Part shown: in pieces, positions 8,191 to 16,269 of the stretch
How positions within the stretch are numbered: position 1 is the first letter of the stretch
Layout of the letters: the number at the start of each line of letters is the position of its first letter
From: Alphaproteobacteria bacterium
GTDB taxonomy: Bacteria; Pseudomonadota; Alphaproteobacteria; Sphingomonadales; Emcibacteraceae
DNA length: 51,037 nucleotides
Assembly (NCBI GenBank): GCA_002401545.1
Contig: NVTJ01000002.1
Span: 1 to 51,037, forward strand
Direction of reading: 5' to 3'
Position numbers and translations under genes: made by a program
Notes under the pieces: model-generated
The model's database searches: none
The model's input: the letters and a program-made list of their open reading frames with translations, nothing else
What the model was told of the DNA's origin: nothing

Positions 8191-9880
8191 AGGTCACGGT
8201 AAATTCCGAACCTTCATTAACAACGCTCTTCACCGTGATATTTCCCCCCATCTGGCGGGCCAGATGTTGAGAAATATGTAAGCCAAGGCCGGTGCCTTCT
8301 TCCTTGCGGGAATAGATATTGTCCGTGGCCTGATGAAATTTCTCAAATACCAGTGTCTGCTGATCTTGTGCAATACCAATGCCGGTATCCCAAATCGTAA
8401 CGGCAACGGTGGTGGCATCTTTGCGAACAACCCTGATTCCAACACTGCCATTTTCCGGGGTAAATTTCACGGCATTACTCAGCAAATTAACAAATATCTG
8501 TACCGCGCGGCGCTCGTCAGCATGGATAAAGAAGTCATCCGTTATTCTGACCTCGCCGATATCGAGATATTTCTGGTTTGCCCTGAGTACAATCAGATTC
8601 AGGGCTTTTTCGACAATTTCCTTCAACGAGACCCTATCCGTATCAAGAATGATTTTGCCACTTTCCAGCACCGCCACGTCAAGCACATCATTGATCAGTT
8701 CCAGAAGATGCTGCCCGGCAGACATAATATCATTGCTATAGGAAACATATTGCGGGTTCAACTCGCCGAACACCTCCAGTTTCATGGCTTCGGCAAAACC
8801 TATGATCGCATTCAGGGGAGTGCGCAATTCGTGGCTCATGGCCGCAAGAAATTCACTTTTAGCGCCAAGGGCGGCTTTGGATTCTGCGGAGGCCATATCC
8901 AGTTGAATATTCTTGTTGGTGAGTTCCTCAAGCGTATGTTCCAGGTTTTTCTGGGCCGACAATGTTTCCAGTCGCGCCCTGTAATTAGGTGTGACATCCA
9001 TTCCGGCACCCCGGTAGCCCATAAAATCACCGGTTAAAGACTCAAAGACCGGCACACCGCTCAAATGAGTATATACCAGTTCCCCTTCAGAATCCGTAAG
9101 CAGAAAAAGCTGGTCGCGGAAAGGTTTCATCTCATCAAGAAAATACGCAGAATTAAGAATTTTACCGTCAACACCGGATTTCAACTCACCAAAACTTTCA
9201 AAACTCTTGCCTTTCATAAATATTCCCGGTTTTCCGGTAATCGCCATCAGGCGGTCCGAAACAAAGGTAATATTATAATCCCGGTCAATTTCCCAATACC
9301 AGTCAGACGTTGCCCGGGCAAAATCCCGGAACCGCTGCTGCATCAGGCTTTCATGGTCAAGTATTTGGACCTTGTCCGTACAGTCCACATAGGTCCCGCC
9401 AACGGCAATCACGCTGCCATTATCATCACACACCGGAAAATGACGGGAACGATATTGCCGCGTGGTCCCCTTCACAATAATAGTTTCTTCAATGGAAACA
9501 TTCCGCCGGGTCAGTTGAACCTCATTCAATATTGCCATAAGACTCGCTGGCAGACGACTGTCATTGGCATGGTCAATGTTTTTACCACCGGCATATTCAC
9601 AATTGGAAACAAGATTCTGATAGCCCTCATTGACATAGACAAGTTCGCCGGACGTGGTTGATATATATAAGGGCACTGTTTTATCAAAGCTCATATGGGA
9701 AATGAGTTTATGGATCTTGTCCACAACAGTCGCCGGGTTATTCTTTGGTTTCCTGTTGGCATTTGCCGAAACCCGCTGAACCAGCTCCAGCGAGATAATT
9801 GTCTGGTGTTTCAATTTTGGCACCAGCCTTTTTCCTGCGCCTTTCACACCAGCCATATATTGATCAGAGCCGCCAAACAT
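8174..9880 (-). CDS. PAS-domain hybridless sensor histidine kinase
   Basis: 568 aa, no membrane segment seen, so probably cytosolic. Two to three PAS-like segments come first (PLYISTTSGELVYVNEGYQNL, then DRDYNITFVSDRLMAITGKP). A dimerisation/phosphoacceptor motif EFLAAMSHELRTPLNAIIGF follows near residue 350, then the ATPase: N box VNLLSNAVKFTPENG, G1 IWDTGIGIA and G2 EEGTGLGLHISQHLARQMGG. It has no receiver domain and no adjacent response regulator. The start lies 2 bp after the stop of the DUF2336 gene, so the two form an operon. The input signal is unknown. Confidence 0.88.
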   Translation of the reverse strand: MFGGSDQYMAGVKGAGKRLVPKLKHQTIISLELVQRVSANANRKPKNNPATVVDKIHKLISHMSFDKTVPLYISTTSGELVYVNEGYQNLVSNCEYAGGKNIDHANDSRLPASLMAILNEVQLTRRNVSIEETIIVKGTTRQYRSRHFPVCDDNGSVIAVGGTYVDCTDKVQILDHESLMQQRFRDFARATSDWYWEIDRDYNITFVSDRLMAITGKPGIFMKGKSFESFGELKSGVDGKILNSAYFLDEMKPFRDQLFLLTDSEGELVYTHLSGVPVFESLTGDFMGYRGAGMDVTPNYRARLETLSAQKNLEHTLEELTNKNIQLDMASAESKAALGAKSEFLAAMSHELRTPLNAIIGFAEAMKLEVFGELNPQYVSYSNDIMSAGQHLLELINDVLDVAVLESGKIILDTDRVSLKEIVEKALNLIVLRANQKYLDIGEVRITDDFFIHADERRAVQIFVNLLSNAVKFTPENGSVGIRVVRKDATTVAVTIWDTGIGIAQDQQTLVFEKFHQATDNIYSRKEEGTGLGLHISQHLARQMGGNITVKSVVNEGSEFTVTFKLCQ

Positions 9881-9882
9881 AA

Positions 9883-11028
9883 TTACACTGCATCCCTCAT
9901 AGCCGAAATAGCATCCTGATAGCCAAAATCACGTTGCCAGTGTCTTACAGCTACCTTTGCATTTTCTACCTTTATATCATCATACAACGATAAAATGGAA
10001 TTTACCAGTCTGGTCGTTCTTGCCCTGCCGCCGGAACGGGACTGGGCAATCAATAAAAAAAGCGAGGCAAAACGCTCCCGGTCCACATCAAGTGACTTCA
10101 CGATAATAGCCAGACTTTCACCGGTACGTTCCCGTATGCCCCGCCAGATGATCTTCACATCCAGCCCGGTCATTTCGGACAGCCCGGCAACAAACAAATT
10201 AATTTTTTCCTGCCGCAGACAACGCAGCAGGAAATTAATATTCAACTCACCTTTGGTGGCCAATTCACGGGCAAGGGCCAATGCCGTCCTCATGATGCCG
10301 TCAATGGACTCGTTCTTCTGAAGTGCTGTTTTCGTCGCCATTTCAATGGCATCGTCAAGCTGGGTGCTGTCCAGATCAAATTCCAGAATAATCTTTCGCC
10401 GTAACGCCGCAGATACCCACCAATACATACGGTAAGCCAAAGAGGCGGGGAGATCCTGACGGTTTAAAAGCGGTTCCTGAAACCGGTCAATATTCTTTGA
10501 TTCCGCCACAAGATATTTTATGGAAAGATCTGAAATTTTTGCATTCTCATTACGGACCAGGGTTTCAATAACATCCTCGCTGCCATTTTCAATCAATGCA
10601 CTGCTGACCTCTTCACTCACATGGACGCGAATGGCAATGGCCATGCGATGCGCTTCTGTGCGGTTGCGGATGACCTCTATCAACTGCTCATCTTTCAACA
10701 CCCCGCTTTTGACGAGCATGGGTTCGGCAATATCGATGGTTTCATTGGCCAGCCTTGCCGCCAGTTCAGGAGAAACGTCATCTATCGTGGCCAGCCGTTT
10801 GCTTAATTCCTTCCTGACTGATTTTTCCACTGAATTGATAAGTTTCAGCAAAACATCATTCATCAAGGCGCGTTCATGCTCATTCAACCGCCCGTCAGGA
10901 GATAAAAACAAATCAGAAATATTTTCCACCAACTCATTTCTGGCAGAAACTGACTTCCTCTGGGCCAATATTAACAAGTCTTTAGAGGCTATTTTAGAGC
11001 TCGGCAACCCCATATCTGTCCAATCCAC
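9883..11028 (-). CDS. DUF2336 domain protein (HEAT-like helical repeat protein)
   Basis: 381 aa, nearly all helical, with recurring pattern such as ELAARLANETIDIAEPMLV and ALIENGSEDVIETLVRNENAKISDLSIKYLV that matches the DUF2336 family of alphaproteobacteria. No catalytic motif is visible. It is immediately upstream of the PAS histidine kinase in the same operon, so a role as a partner or scaffold in that signalling path is a reasonable inference. This is the last clear chromosomal gene before the prophage. Confidence 0.75.
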   Translation of the reverse strand: MDWTDMGLPSSKIASKDLLILAQRKSVSARNELVENISDLFLSPDGRLNEHERALMNDVLLKLINSVEKSVRKELSKRLATIDDVSPELAARLANETIDIAEPMLVKSGVLKDEQLIEVIRNRTEAHRMAIAIRVHVSEEVSSALIENGSEDVIETLVRNENAKISDLSIKYLVAESKNIDRFQEPLLNRQDLPASLAYRMYWWVSAALRRKIILEFDLDSTQLDDAIEMATKTALQKNESIDGIMRTALALARELATKGELNINFLLRCLRQEKINLFVAGLSEMTGLDVKIIWRGIRERTGESLAIIVKSLDVDRERFASLFLLIAQSRSGGRARTTRLVNSILSLYDDIKVENAKVAVRHWQRDFGYQDAISAMRDAV

Positions 11029-11209
11029 CTTTGGTTTTTTTTATTTATTCATTCACCATATGCAAACATATGCTTGTATTTTGCGTTCTCTTATAAACTG
11101 AGTTGGTTAACAAAGGTTAAAAAAATGCCTTAAATTATTGCTCTAAGCCTTGTATATACTGCAACATGACCGATTGTTGCCATACCTCTGAACAGAGGAA
11201 AAACGGATA

Positions 11210-11262
11210 AAGGGACGTGTCACAGAAATCTGTTGGGGGTCAGATTAAGTGAAACGTCCCTT
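11210..11262. repeat. REP/MITE-like palindromic stem-loop
   Basis: Arms AAGGGACGTGTCAC (11210-11223) and GTGAAACGTCCCTT (11249-11262) pair over 14 bp with one mismatch. Inside them AATCTG (11227-11232) pairs with CAGATT (11241-11246) around a G-rich loop. The nested dyad resembles REP or miniature mobile palindromes; only one copy is present here, so class is uncertain. Confidence 0.45.
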
Positions 11263-11263
11263 A

Positions 11264-11310
11264 AGTTGTTCGAGCAAGCCCGAACAACTAATTATATAAA
11301 GCTTTTTTTA
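11264..11310 (+). terminator. Possible hairpin terminator
   Basis: AGTTGTTCG (11264-11272) and CGAACAACT (11281-11289) form a perfect 9-bp stem with an 8-nt loop. A run of T (about 11303-11309) follows 13 nt later, farther than in a standard intrinsic terminator. It could instead belong to a structured RNA together with the preceding stem-loop. Confidence 0.35.
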
Positions 11311-11597
11311 AAATAATCAACCTTTCCTGCAGCAAAAAACAGGAAAATAATCATTTTACGCCCATAAATTGATTAAGCTCAGGCAATAGATCGTAAACGC
11401 ACAGATAAGCCGTAAAAAAAATCTGCAAAAGCAGAGTGGTGCGTCTGGCCGGACTATTTAAATTTGTTTAAAACAAAAGCCTAATAAACTTATAGCGCAA
11501 AAATTACGCAAATACGATGAAGTGTGCTCAAGTTGAACAGAGGCCCGTCTTTCCCATCTCATTTGTTTTACCGAAGAAAAATAATTTCAAATAAAAC

Positions 11598-11626
11598 TTG
11601 ACTTATACACTGATAGTGTATATATT
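11598..11626 (+). promoter_or_regulatory. Strong sigma70 promoter with palindromic operator in the spacer
   Basis: TTGACT at 11598-11603, exactly 17 bp, then TATATT at 11621-11626. The spacer is filled by the perfect dyad TATACACTGATAGTGTATA (8-bp arms, 3-bp centre). A repressor bound there would block RNA polymerase. It lies about 55 bp before the two-gene cassette at 11681-12276, whose second product has an HTH, so autoregulation is likely. Confidence 0.7.
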
Positions 11627-11680
11627 AATATTCATAGGCAGAGGGATTAGCCCACTGCATCAGGTAAGGAGACCTTAAAA

Positions 11681-11878
11681 ATGAATACATTTTTCACACA
11701 ATCACAGATCAAAAATGGTTGGACCTCTCATGTCGAATATCGGAATGTATTAACCAAGTCTGGAAAAATATCCCGCCGTAGTAATCCAGTTAAGACCGGA
11801 TTCATGCGCGTGACTCATATTAATGGACATGTTAGAGAATACCAAAATAATGTATTGCAAAATGAGATATACACATGA
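11681..11878 (+). CDS. Small basic protein, first gene of HTH cassette
   Basis: 65 aa, basic, no family recognised. A TAAGGAG ribosome site precedes ATG 11681. Its stop overlaps the next start by 4 bp (ATGA), so the two genes are coupled. The layout (operator-controlled promoter, small protein, then HTH protein) recalls toxin-antitoxin or small regulatory modules, but the protein is shorter than known RelE/HigB toxins and no catalytic residue can be assigned. Confidence 0.6.
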   Translation: MNTFFTQSQIKNGWTSHVEYRNVLTKSGKISRRSNPVKTGFMRVTHINGHVREYQNNVLQNEIYT

Positions 11879-12276
11879 CCCTATTTTCAGCCATACTCAA
11901 ACTATCCGGCCTCTCTATCAGGGAGGCCGCCGATTTTTTATCTGTTCGACCCGATACTGTGAAAAGCTGGTCAGCAGGGCGGAACGGCGTACCTCAAGGA
12001 GCGATGAATCAAATATATGATCTGCTTGAAAAACAAGGAAATGCCGCAGGGGAAGCCGTGAAATTATGGAAAGAGCAAAACGAGCCTGAGCAAATAGAAG
12101 CCGGATATGCCGTGGATAATCATGAGGCACAATCGCTTGGCTGGCCTTCTGTCGGGGCACAAATGGCTATGTATGCAAGGCTATCAGAAATGCTTCACGG
12201 GGAATGTGAAATGATCCTGGTCCCGCGCGGATCGACCATGGGAACAGCAAAGGCAATTGAGGGCCATGAAAAATAA
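11875..12276 (+). CDS. Helix-turn-helix protein (antitoxin-like or Cro-like regulator)
   Basis: 133 aa. The N-terminal 50 residues form an HTH: LKLSGLSIREAADFLSVRPD followed by TVKSWSAGRNGVP as recognition helix. The rest has no recognised domain. It is coupled to the 65-aa gene and converges on the last phage gene (12295) with an 18-bp gap. It probably binds the palindrome at 11604-11620. Whether the cassette belongs to the prophage or the host cannot be decided here. Confidence 0.7.
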   Translation: MTLFSAILKLSGLSIREAADFLSVRPDTVKSWSAGRNGVPQGAMNQIYDLLEKQGNAAGEAVKLWKEQNEPEQIEAGYAVDNHEAQSLGWPSVGAQMAMYARLSEMLHGECEMILVPRGSTMGTAKAIEGHEK

Positions 12277-12294
12277 TACCACCCCGCCCTTAAA

Positions 12295-12594
12295 TCAGAC
12301 GGCAATTTCCTTAAACAATATCCCCTTTTCTGCATGGATATCCTGCCCTGCGTCTGTGACAACATCACATATGACGGCATAGGGAGTATCGGCGGCACCG
12401 CCACCAATCGTGGACCCGACAACACGGCCGGAAAAGGAATCCTGAGTAAAAATCAACCCCGCCGGTACGGAAGACCACACAGCGGTTGTGATATTTTCAT
12501 CCGATTCCATCTGATCGCGAAACTTCAATGATATTGTTTTTTTGCCCCCAACAAAAATATCAGGAAAATTATCACCGTCCTTATAATTAGTCAT
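12295..12594 (-). CDS. Phage fibre-tail adaptor-like protein (gp77 type)
   Basis: 99 aa. Middle segment SDENITTAVWSSVPAGLIFT, then a beta-rich segment ending in YAVICDVVTDAGQ, has the Ig-like pattern of small phage fibre-tail adaptor proteins. It is the last gene of the late operon, 11 bp after the LamG-repeat protein, and may bridge that protein to the tail. The match is by pattern only. Confidence 0.45.
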   Translation of the reverse strand: MTNYKDGDNFPDIFVGGKKTISLKFRDQMESDENITTAVWSSVPAGLIFTQDSFSGRVVGSTIGGGAADTPYAVICDVVTDAGQDIHAEKGILFKEIAV

Positions 12595-12605
12595 ATTGAT
12601 TTTCC

Positions 12606-14342
12606 TTAAACAAATAAATGGCGGTTTTCATCACCAACATGAAGGTGCCGGGATTCCCGGCCCACATATAAATGGCGGGTTTCCGTGCCAACAAATAGCG
12701 CGCTTTCATCAGGCCAGCGAATTACCGTACCTGGTATCCAGATATTCACCACATCGCTGGACAGGCCATGCCGGGCATTCTGCACGGCAAGCGCATGAAA
12801 CTGGCTCAAGGCGACGATGTCACTGGTGATGCCGTGCCGCCCGTCCGATATAAGTAAAGTTTCCTGTTGCGCTAATATTGGACTATCGCTGGTGACGACG
12901 TGTGAAATATCAGCAATCGTCAGGACCTGCCCCTGAGACAACAAAACCTCATCCGCCGAATGCCCTTGCCCGGCGCTATTGATTGTTAGCGTCTGAAAAT
13001 GGGACAGCATAACAATATCAGATTGAATCGGATGCAGAGAACCATCCACATTCAGGATCATCCCCTGAAACAAAGTTACTGCCCCGGCCATGTGCCCATG
13101 CTGTCCATCATCAACCGACAGATTCTGCAATTGCGAAAGCGACACCTCATCGCTGATCAGGCCATGGGTGGCATCACTGACACTTAAAGACTGCCCTTGT
13201 GATAGGGCAACATTCTCTGCGGTATGCACGTGAACTGCATCACTGATCGATAGGGTATGAACTTGTGAGAGAACCACATTATCAGCAGCATGACCGCTTA
13301 CCGCGCTATTAACCGTGAGTATAATCCCACTACCAACAGCCGCGCCGCCCTGTCCTACCCAGAATGTGCCGGGCGAGGATTGGTTGGCGTATTCAGTTGC
13401 TATCCAGTCAACTGATAATTCGCTATTTATCCAGCGGGCCTCGTCTATTTTACCGTCAAAATAATACTGATTATTCGTTCTGGAATGACCGATTCGCAAG
13501 GTGTTAAAACTGGACAATGGATTCGTAAGAGAACTGGTTTCAGTGCCTGCCGCCGTACCATTAACAAACATTTTTCTGTCCGCAGTCCCTGCGAAAACCG
13601 CAGTACCCGCCATCCACGCCCCTGCTGTGTAGGCCGGTCCCCCATTCGTAAATTTTGTAGACCCAGCTGCACTTCTCTCCAACGCAACGAGATGGTCGCT
13701 GATGTTTCCGGCAAAATATAATGAGAATTGTCCAGAGCCATCGGCTGAATCTAATAGAGATACCGCGCCTTGCAAAGCAGATAAACTATTGCTCGCCCCC
13801 CAGCACTGCAGAGAAACGGGCTGACCTGCCGGAGCCACGATAGATGTGTTTTCAAGATATTGCGTTGTGCCATTAAAATTATAGCCATCCCCTATTTGGC
13901 CTGGGGTCGTGGTTGGTGCGTTGCTGGCGGTTAAATCATAATTGCCCGCCGAATCAACCAAGTCATTTAGATGCCAAACGCCCTCGTAATTAAACCATAC
14001 TGCGCTACGGCCATATGTATCCGTAAAAGCGGGCTGACTCACCTGCGCGGAATCAACCACAAGGTATAGTTTATTCAGAACCGTTCCGAGGCTGGAATAT
14101 AACGTATGAATCTCAAATGTCTCAGCAACACTGTCCCACGAAACAAGTTCCGTTTTCATACGTATCGTAAAAGCAGCATCCAAATAAACCTGAACATCTT
14201 CACCATTTGTAGCCGCCGTGGTAAACCACTCAGCCTTTGTGGATGCCTTCAGACATATCTCGGTGATAAGTGTCGGGTAATCCGTAAGCACAGACGTAAC
14301 ACTTGTATTATTCCGAAATTCCTCGCTATAAATGATTGCCAT
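12606..14342 (-). CDS. LamG/concanavalin-like phage fibre protein with 22-residue repeats
   Basis: 578 aa, likely a distal tail or fibre protein. Residues 1-110 are a beta-rich N-terminal part. Residues about 118-320 form a LamG-like jelly roll (EGVWHLNDLVDSAGNYDL, GDGYNFNGTTQYLE, RIGHSRTNNQYYFDGKIDEA), typical of carbohydrate binding. Residues 342-535 are eight complete units and one partial unit of exactly 22 residues. The C-terminus has three short GxExRHLxV units. It lies downstream of the lysis genes, where receptor-binding accessories often sit. Probable role: host surface recognition. Confidence 0.75.
   Translation of the reverse strand: MAIIYSEEFRNNTSVTSVLTDYPTLITEICLKASTKAEWFTTAATNGEDVQVYLDAAFTIRMKTELVSWDSVAETFEIHTLYSSLGTVLNKLYLVVDSAQVSQPAFTDTYGRSAVWFNYEGVWHLNDLVDSAGNYDLTASNAPTTTPGQIGDGYNFNGTTQYLENTSIVAPAGQPVSLQCWGASNSLSALQGAVSLLDSADGSGQFSLYFAGNISDHLVALERSAAGSTKFTNGGPAYTAGAWMAGTAVFAGTADRKMFVNGTAAGTETSSLTNPLSSFNTLRIGHSRTNNQYYFDGKIDEARWINSELSVDWIATEYANQSSPGTFWVGQGGAAVGSGIILTVNSAVSGHAADNVVLSQVHTLSISDAVHVHTAENVALSQGQSLSVSDATHGLISDEVSLSQLQNLSVDDGQHGHMAGAVTLFQGMILNVDGSLHPIQSDIVMLSHFQTLTINSAGQGHSADEVLLSQGQVLTIADISHVVTSDSPILAQQETLLISDGRHGITSDIVALSQFHALAVQNARHGLSSDVVNIWIPGTVIRWPDESALFVGTETRHLYVGRESRHLHVGDENRHLFV
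12747..13319 (-). repeat. Tandem 66-bp (22-residue) coding repeats
   Basis: Units start at residues 342, 364, 386, 408, 430, 452, 474, 496 and 518 of the LamG protein, a strict 22-residue period. Pattern: L-[TSN]-[VI]-x-[DS]-x-x-H-x-x-x-x-[SA]-[DE]-x-V-x-L-[SF]-[QH]-x-x. The DNA copies are diverged, so the period is held by protein structure (probably a beta repeat) rather than recent duplication. Confidence 0.85.
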
Positions 14343-14356
14343 AAGGCACGCGCCTT

Positions 14357-14623
14357 TTACATATTAGGGACAGGTGGGGCTGATGCCAATAAACCCCCAA
14401 GAGCCTTCATATAATCCAAAAGTTGCTGTGCCTCTGTAACAACACCGGAATCCAACATCCCCGGATTAGCCCCATCCCACACAATAATCGCCGAAAGGTT
14501 TGCAATCCTCCCGGCGGTGTCGCCGCCGAGTTTCTGCATCGTGTCAGACATCTGCTGATAATGGTCCGCAACTTCAGAAGTGATGTTCTTCGCCTTTGTG
14601 AGGGCCAGAGATTTTAAAGCCAT
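14357..14623 (-). CDS. Hypothetical phage protein
   Basis: 88 aa, mostly helical (VADHYQQMSDTMQKLGGDTAGRIANL), Pro-rich end. It starts 14 bp before the LamG gene in the same operon. No family recognised; possibly a small fibre or assembly protein. Confidence 0.55.
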   Translation of the reverse strand: MALKSLALTKAKNITSEVADHYQQMSDTMQKLGGDTAGRIANLSAIIVWDGANPGMLDSGVVTEAQQLLDYMKALGGLLASAPPVPNM

Positions 14624-14717
14624 AGTCTATTCCTTATAAATATATTTTGCATCATTCAGATGCGAGTTGTAACAATGATAATCTTCCAGAAAAATATCAG
14701 GTCGGGCAAGGAAGAGG

Positions 14718-14945
14718 TTATGCTGCCGTTGCGGACTTGGACATAATCATGTCGCCACTTTTGCCCCATACGGTTTCAGGGTCAAAGCCGAGTTCCGCCA
14801 CCTTGGCCTGGGCCTTATCCGTGGTTTCTTCAAGCCATTTCGTGGCGATAAAATAAGGCGCGTCATTCGCATGAACGTTATACACAACACCTTCGATAAA
14901 CTGGTAACCCCGATGGGTCGCCGTTGTTTTTGCTTTCAAATTCAT
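14718..14945 (-). CDS. Hypothetical phage protein
   Basis: 75 aa from ATG 14945 (a TTG lies 12 bp upstream in frame; TTGGATAA gives better spacing to the ATG). Sequence such as THRGYQFIEGVVYNVHANDAPYFIATKWLEETTD looks like a small beta-barrel-type phage protein. Between two other small late genes. Function unknown. Confidence 0.6.
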   Translation of the reverse strand: MNLKAKTTATHRGYQFIEGVVYNVHANDAPYFIATKWLEETTDKAQAKVAELGFDPETVWGKSGDMIMSKSATAA

Positions 14946-14981
14946 TTTATTATCCAATCTAATTAAGAGGGTCGTGGCAAA

Positions 14982-15362
14982 TTAAACGGGGTCTGCAATC
15001 TCTGCATCCCACGCGCCGTATGTTAATGAACTGCCTGAGGTCAGACCGAGCGACGTGGCGGTGGTCACATAAAGCAATATACTGTTCACCGTATCCAGCA
15101 GGACCACATGATCCCCTGTGCCGGTATTATCCACATTGACCCCAGACTTACTGGCCACACCAACCTTGCGGCCACTGACATCGCCGTTGGCAAGGGTGAA
15201 ATCACCGCTTGCCATAGCCACATCGGCCAGGAAATTTGCACCGCCTACATTGGCCGCCGCAAAATTAGCCGGCTCGCCAGCGCAGACGGTCATCAGATTA
15301 CATTTTGTCTTGATTTCATTCAGCGCCGCATCCAGCACACTATCGTCAGCTTTTTTTGCCAT
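14982..15362 (-). CDS. Hypothetical phage structural protein
   Basis: 126 aa, Ala/Gly/Ser/Thr-rich and beta-prone (ASGDFTLANGDVSGRKVGVA, DHVVLLDTVNSILLYVTTAT). Starts right after the previous gene (stop at 15363). It reads like a small decoration or fibre-associated protein of this phage type; no named family can be assigned. Confidence 0.6.
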   Translation of the reverse strand: MAKKADDSVLDAALNEIKTKCNLMTVCAGEPANFAAANVGGANFLADVAMASGDFTLANGDVSGRKVGVASKSGVNVDNTGTGDHVVLLDTVNSILLYVTTATSLGLTSGSSLTYGAWDAEIADPV

Positions 15363-15659
15363 TTAATTATCTCCTGTTTTAATGAATTTACTTTTCTTGA
15401 TGTCATATTTTATGCGGCGGCGGACATGTCCGTCCGCGCCCACACGTTCGAATTGAAAATACCGGAAACCATATACCCGGGCCGTATCAAAAATCGCCCT
15501 CAAAATTGAACGGGTCATTCTAAACGTCACGCCCCTGACATGAAGAGTTTCCACCCCGACTCTGTCCATAACAAAAAAATGGCAATATGTGCCGTCAGGG
15601 CCTTCTATGCGACAATCAATGCGACTGACTTCGGCATTAAGAATTAAATCTTCACTCAT
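15363..15659 (-). CDS. Hypothetical phage protein
   Basis: 98 aa, basic end (HVRRRIKYDIKKSKFIKTGDN). Its ATG overlaps the stop of the Rz1-like gene (15652), which shows coupling to the lysis genes. The N-terminal part is beta-rich (VSRIDCRIEGPDGTYCHFFV). No known domain seen. Confidence 0.55.
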   Translation of the reverse strand: MSEDLILNAEVSRIDCRIEGPDGTYCHFFVMDRVGVETLHVRGVTFRMTRSILRAIFDTARVYGFRYFQFERVGADGHVRRRIKYDIKKSKFIKTGDN

Positions 15660-15996
15660 CAGTGCCAGTCACATCGTCGGCATAGAGTTCTTTCAGTTCC
15701 AGGACAGCCTTTTTCACGTCCAACAGCTTGTCCTTGCAATTGATGTGTGCCGCCGCCAGATCCGTGACAAAAACTGCAACATCCTTTTGTGCCGGATCCA
15801 CCGGCACCACGGGACGATCCGCACATTCAAGGATCGTCGGGGATATGTCGGGTATCCGGGTTACCGTCCTGATCAGGGTCACCGGCGCGCATTGTTTTAT
15901 TCCCCCGCTGCAAGCGGCCAAGAGCAAAAAGCACGCTGGCAGCAACAGGACATTCCGCATTTTGAGCGGCGATTTTCTCAATATTGATGTGAGCAT
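15652..15996 (-). CDS. Rz1-like o-spanin lipoprotein, overlapping the Rz-like gene in another frame
   Basis: 114 aa from ATG 15996, chosen because AAGGA lies 8 nt upstream; ATG 15960 is an alternative. The lipobox LLLAACSGG gives a lipid-modified Cys (Cys29 from this start, Cys17 from the other). The mature part has several prolines (TRIPDISPTILECADRPVVP), as outer-membrane spanins do. The first 170 bp lie inside the i-spanin-like gene in a different frame, the Rz/Rz1 arrangement. Role: outer-membrane half of the spanin complex that fuses inner and outer membranes at lysis. Confidence 0.75.
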   Translation of the reverse strand: MLTSILRKSPLKMRNVLLLPACFLLLAACSGGIKQCAPVTLIRTVTRIPDISPTILECADRPVVPVDPAQKDVAVFVTDLAAAHINCKDKLLDVKKAVLELKELYADDVTGTDE

Positions 15997-16267
15997 CACT
16001 GATTTCCTTTTGACTTGACAATTCACGGGCGGATATTTTCTCCAGACGGGCCACGGCATTGCCCCTTTCCGTTGCCAGATTCCCGATCGTTACCTGATTT
16101 TCCGCATTGACCTTATCCGCTGCGGCAAGTTGGGTCTCATAATCGCTGATGATATCGGTCTTTTCAGCGATAGTGTCTTTCAGCCCGGTATAATGATTCC
16201 AGAACAGAAGAATGCCGATCAGAACCCCGACCGCCCCGGCAAGTTTAATCCCGCTGATAATACCCAT
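15827..16267 (-). CDS. Rz-like i-spanin
   Basis: 146 aa. One N-terminal membrane segment (IKLAGAVGVLIGILLFWNHY) is followed by a long coiled coil to about residue 105 (LKDTIAEKTDIISDYETQLA and onwards), the shape of lambda Rz. It starts 3 bp after the stop of the DUF5675 gene and overlaps the lipoprotein gene. The family label rests on topology and context, not on direct similarity. Confidence 0.7.
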   Translation of the reverse strand: MGIISGIKLAGAVGVLIGILLFWNHYTGLKDTIAEKTDIISDYETQLAAADKVNAENQVTIGNLATERGNAVARLEKISARELSSQKEISDAHINIEKIAAQNAECPVAASVLFALGRLQRGNKTMRAGDPDQDGNPDTRHIPDDP

Positions 16268-16269
16268 GA

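Larger units (their letters stand above)
11029..11597. other. Gene-poor junction region between chromosome and prophage side
   Basis: No convincing reading frame in about 570 bp. It is AT-rich and holds several dyads: CCTCTG/CAGAGG at 11185-11198, the long stem-loop at 11210-11262, the 9-bp stem at 11264-11289, and TTTCCTG/CAGGAAA at about 11325-11345. The near attachment site of the prophage should lie between 11029 and 12295, but no duplicate is available in the window to show it. No tRNA gene was found here. Confidence 0.5.

Noticed and set aside
8333..9037. 234-aa plus-strand frame inside the histidine kinase gene
   Set aside because: The opposite strand carries unmistakable kinase motifs; this frame has no family features.
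12747..13319. Recent tandem DNA duplication
   Set aside because: The period is exact only at protein level; DNA copies are clearly diverged.
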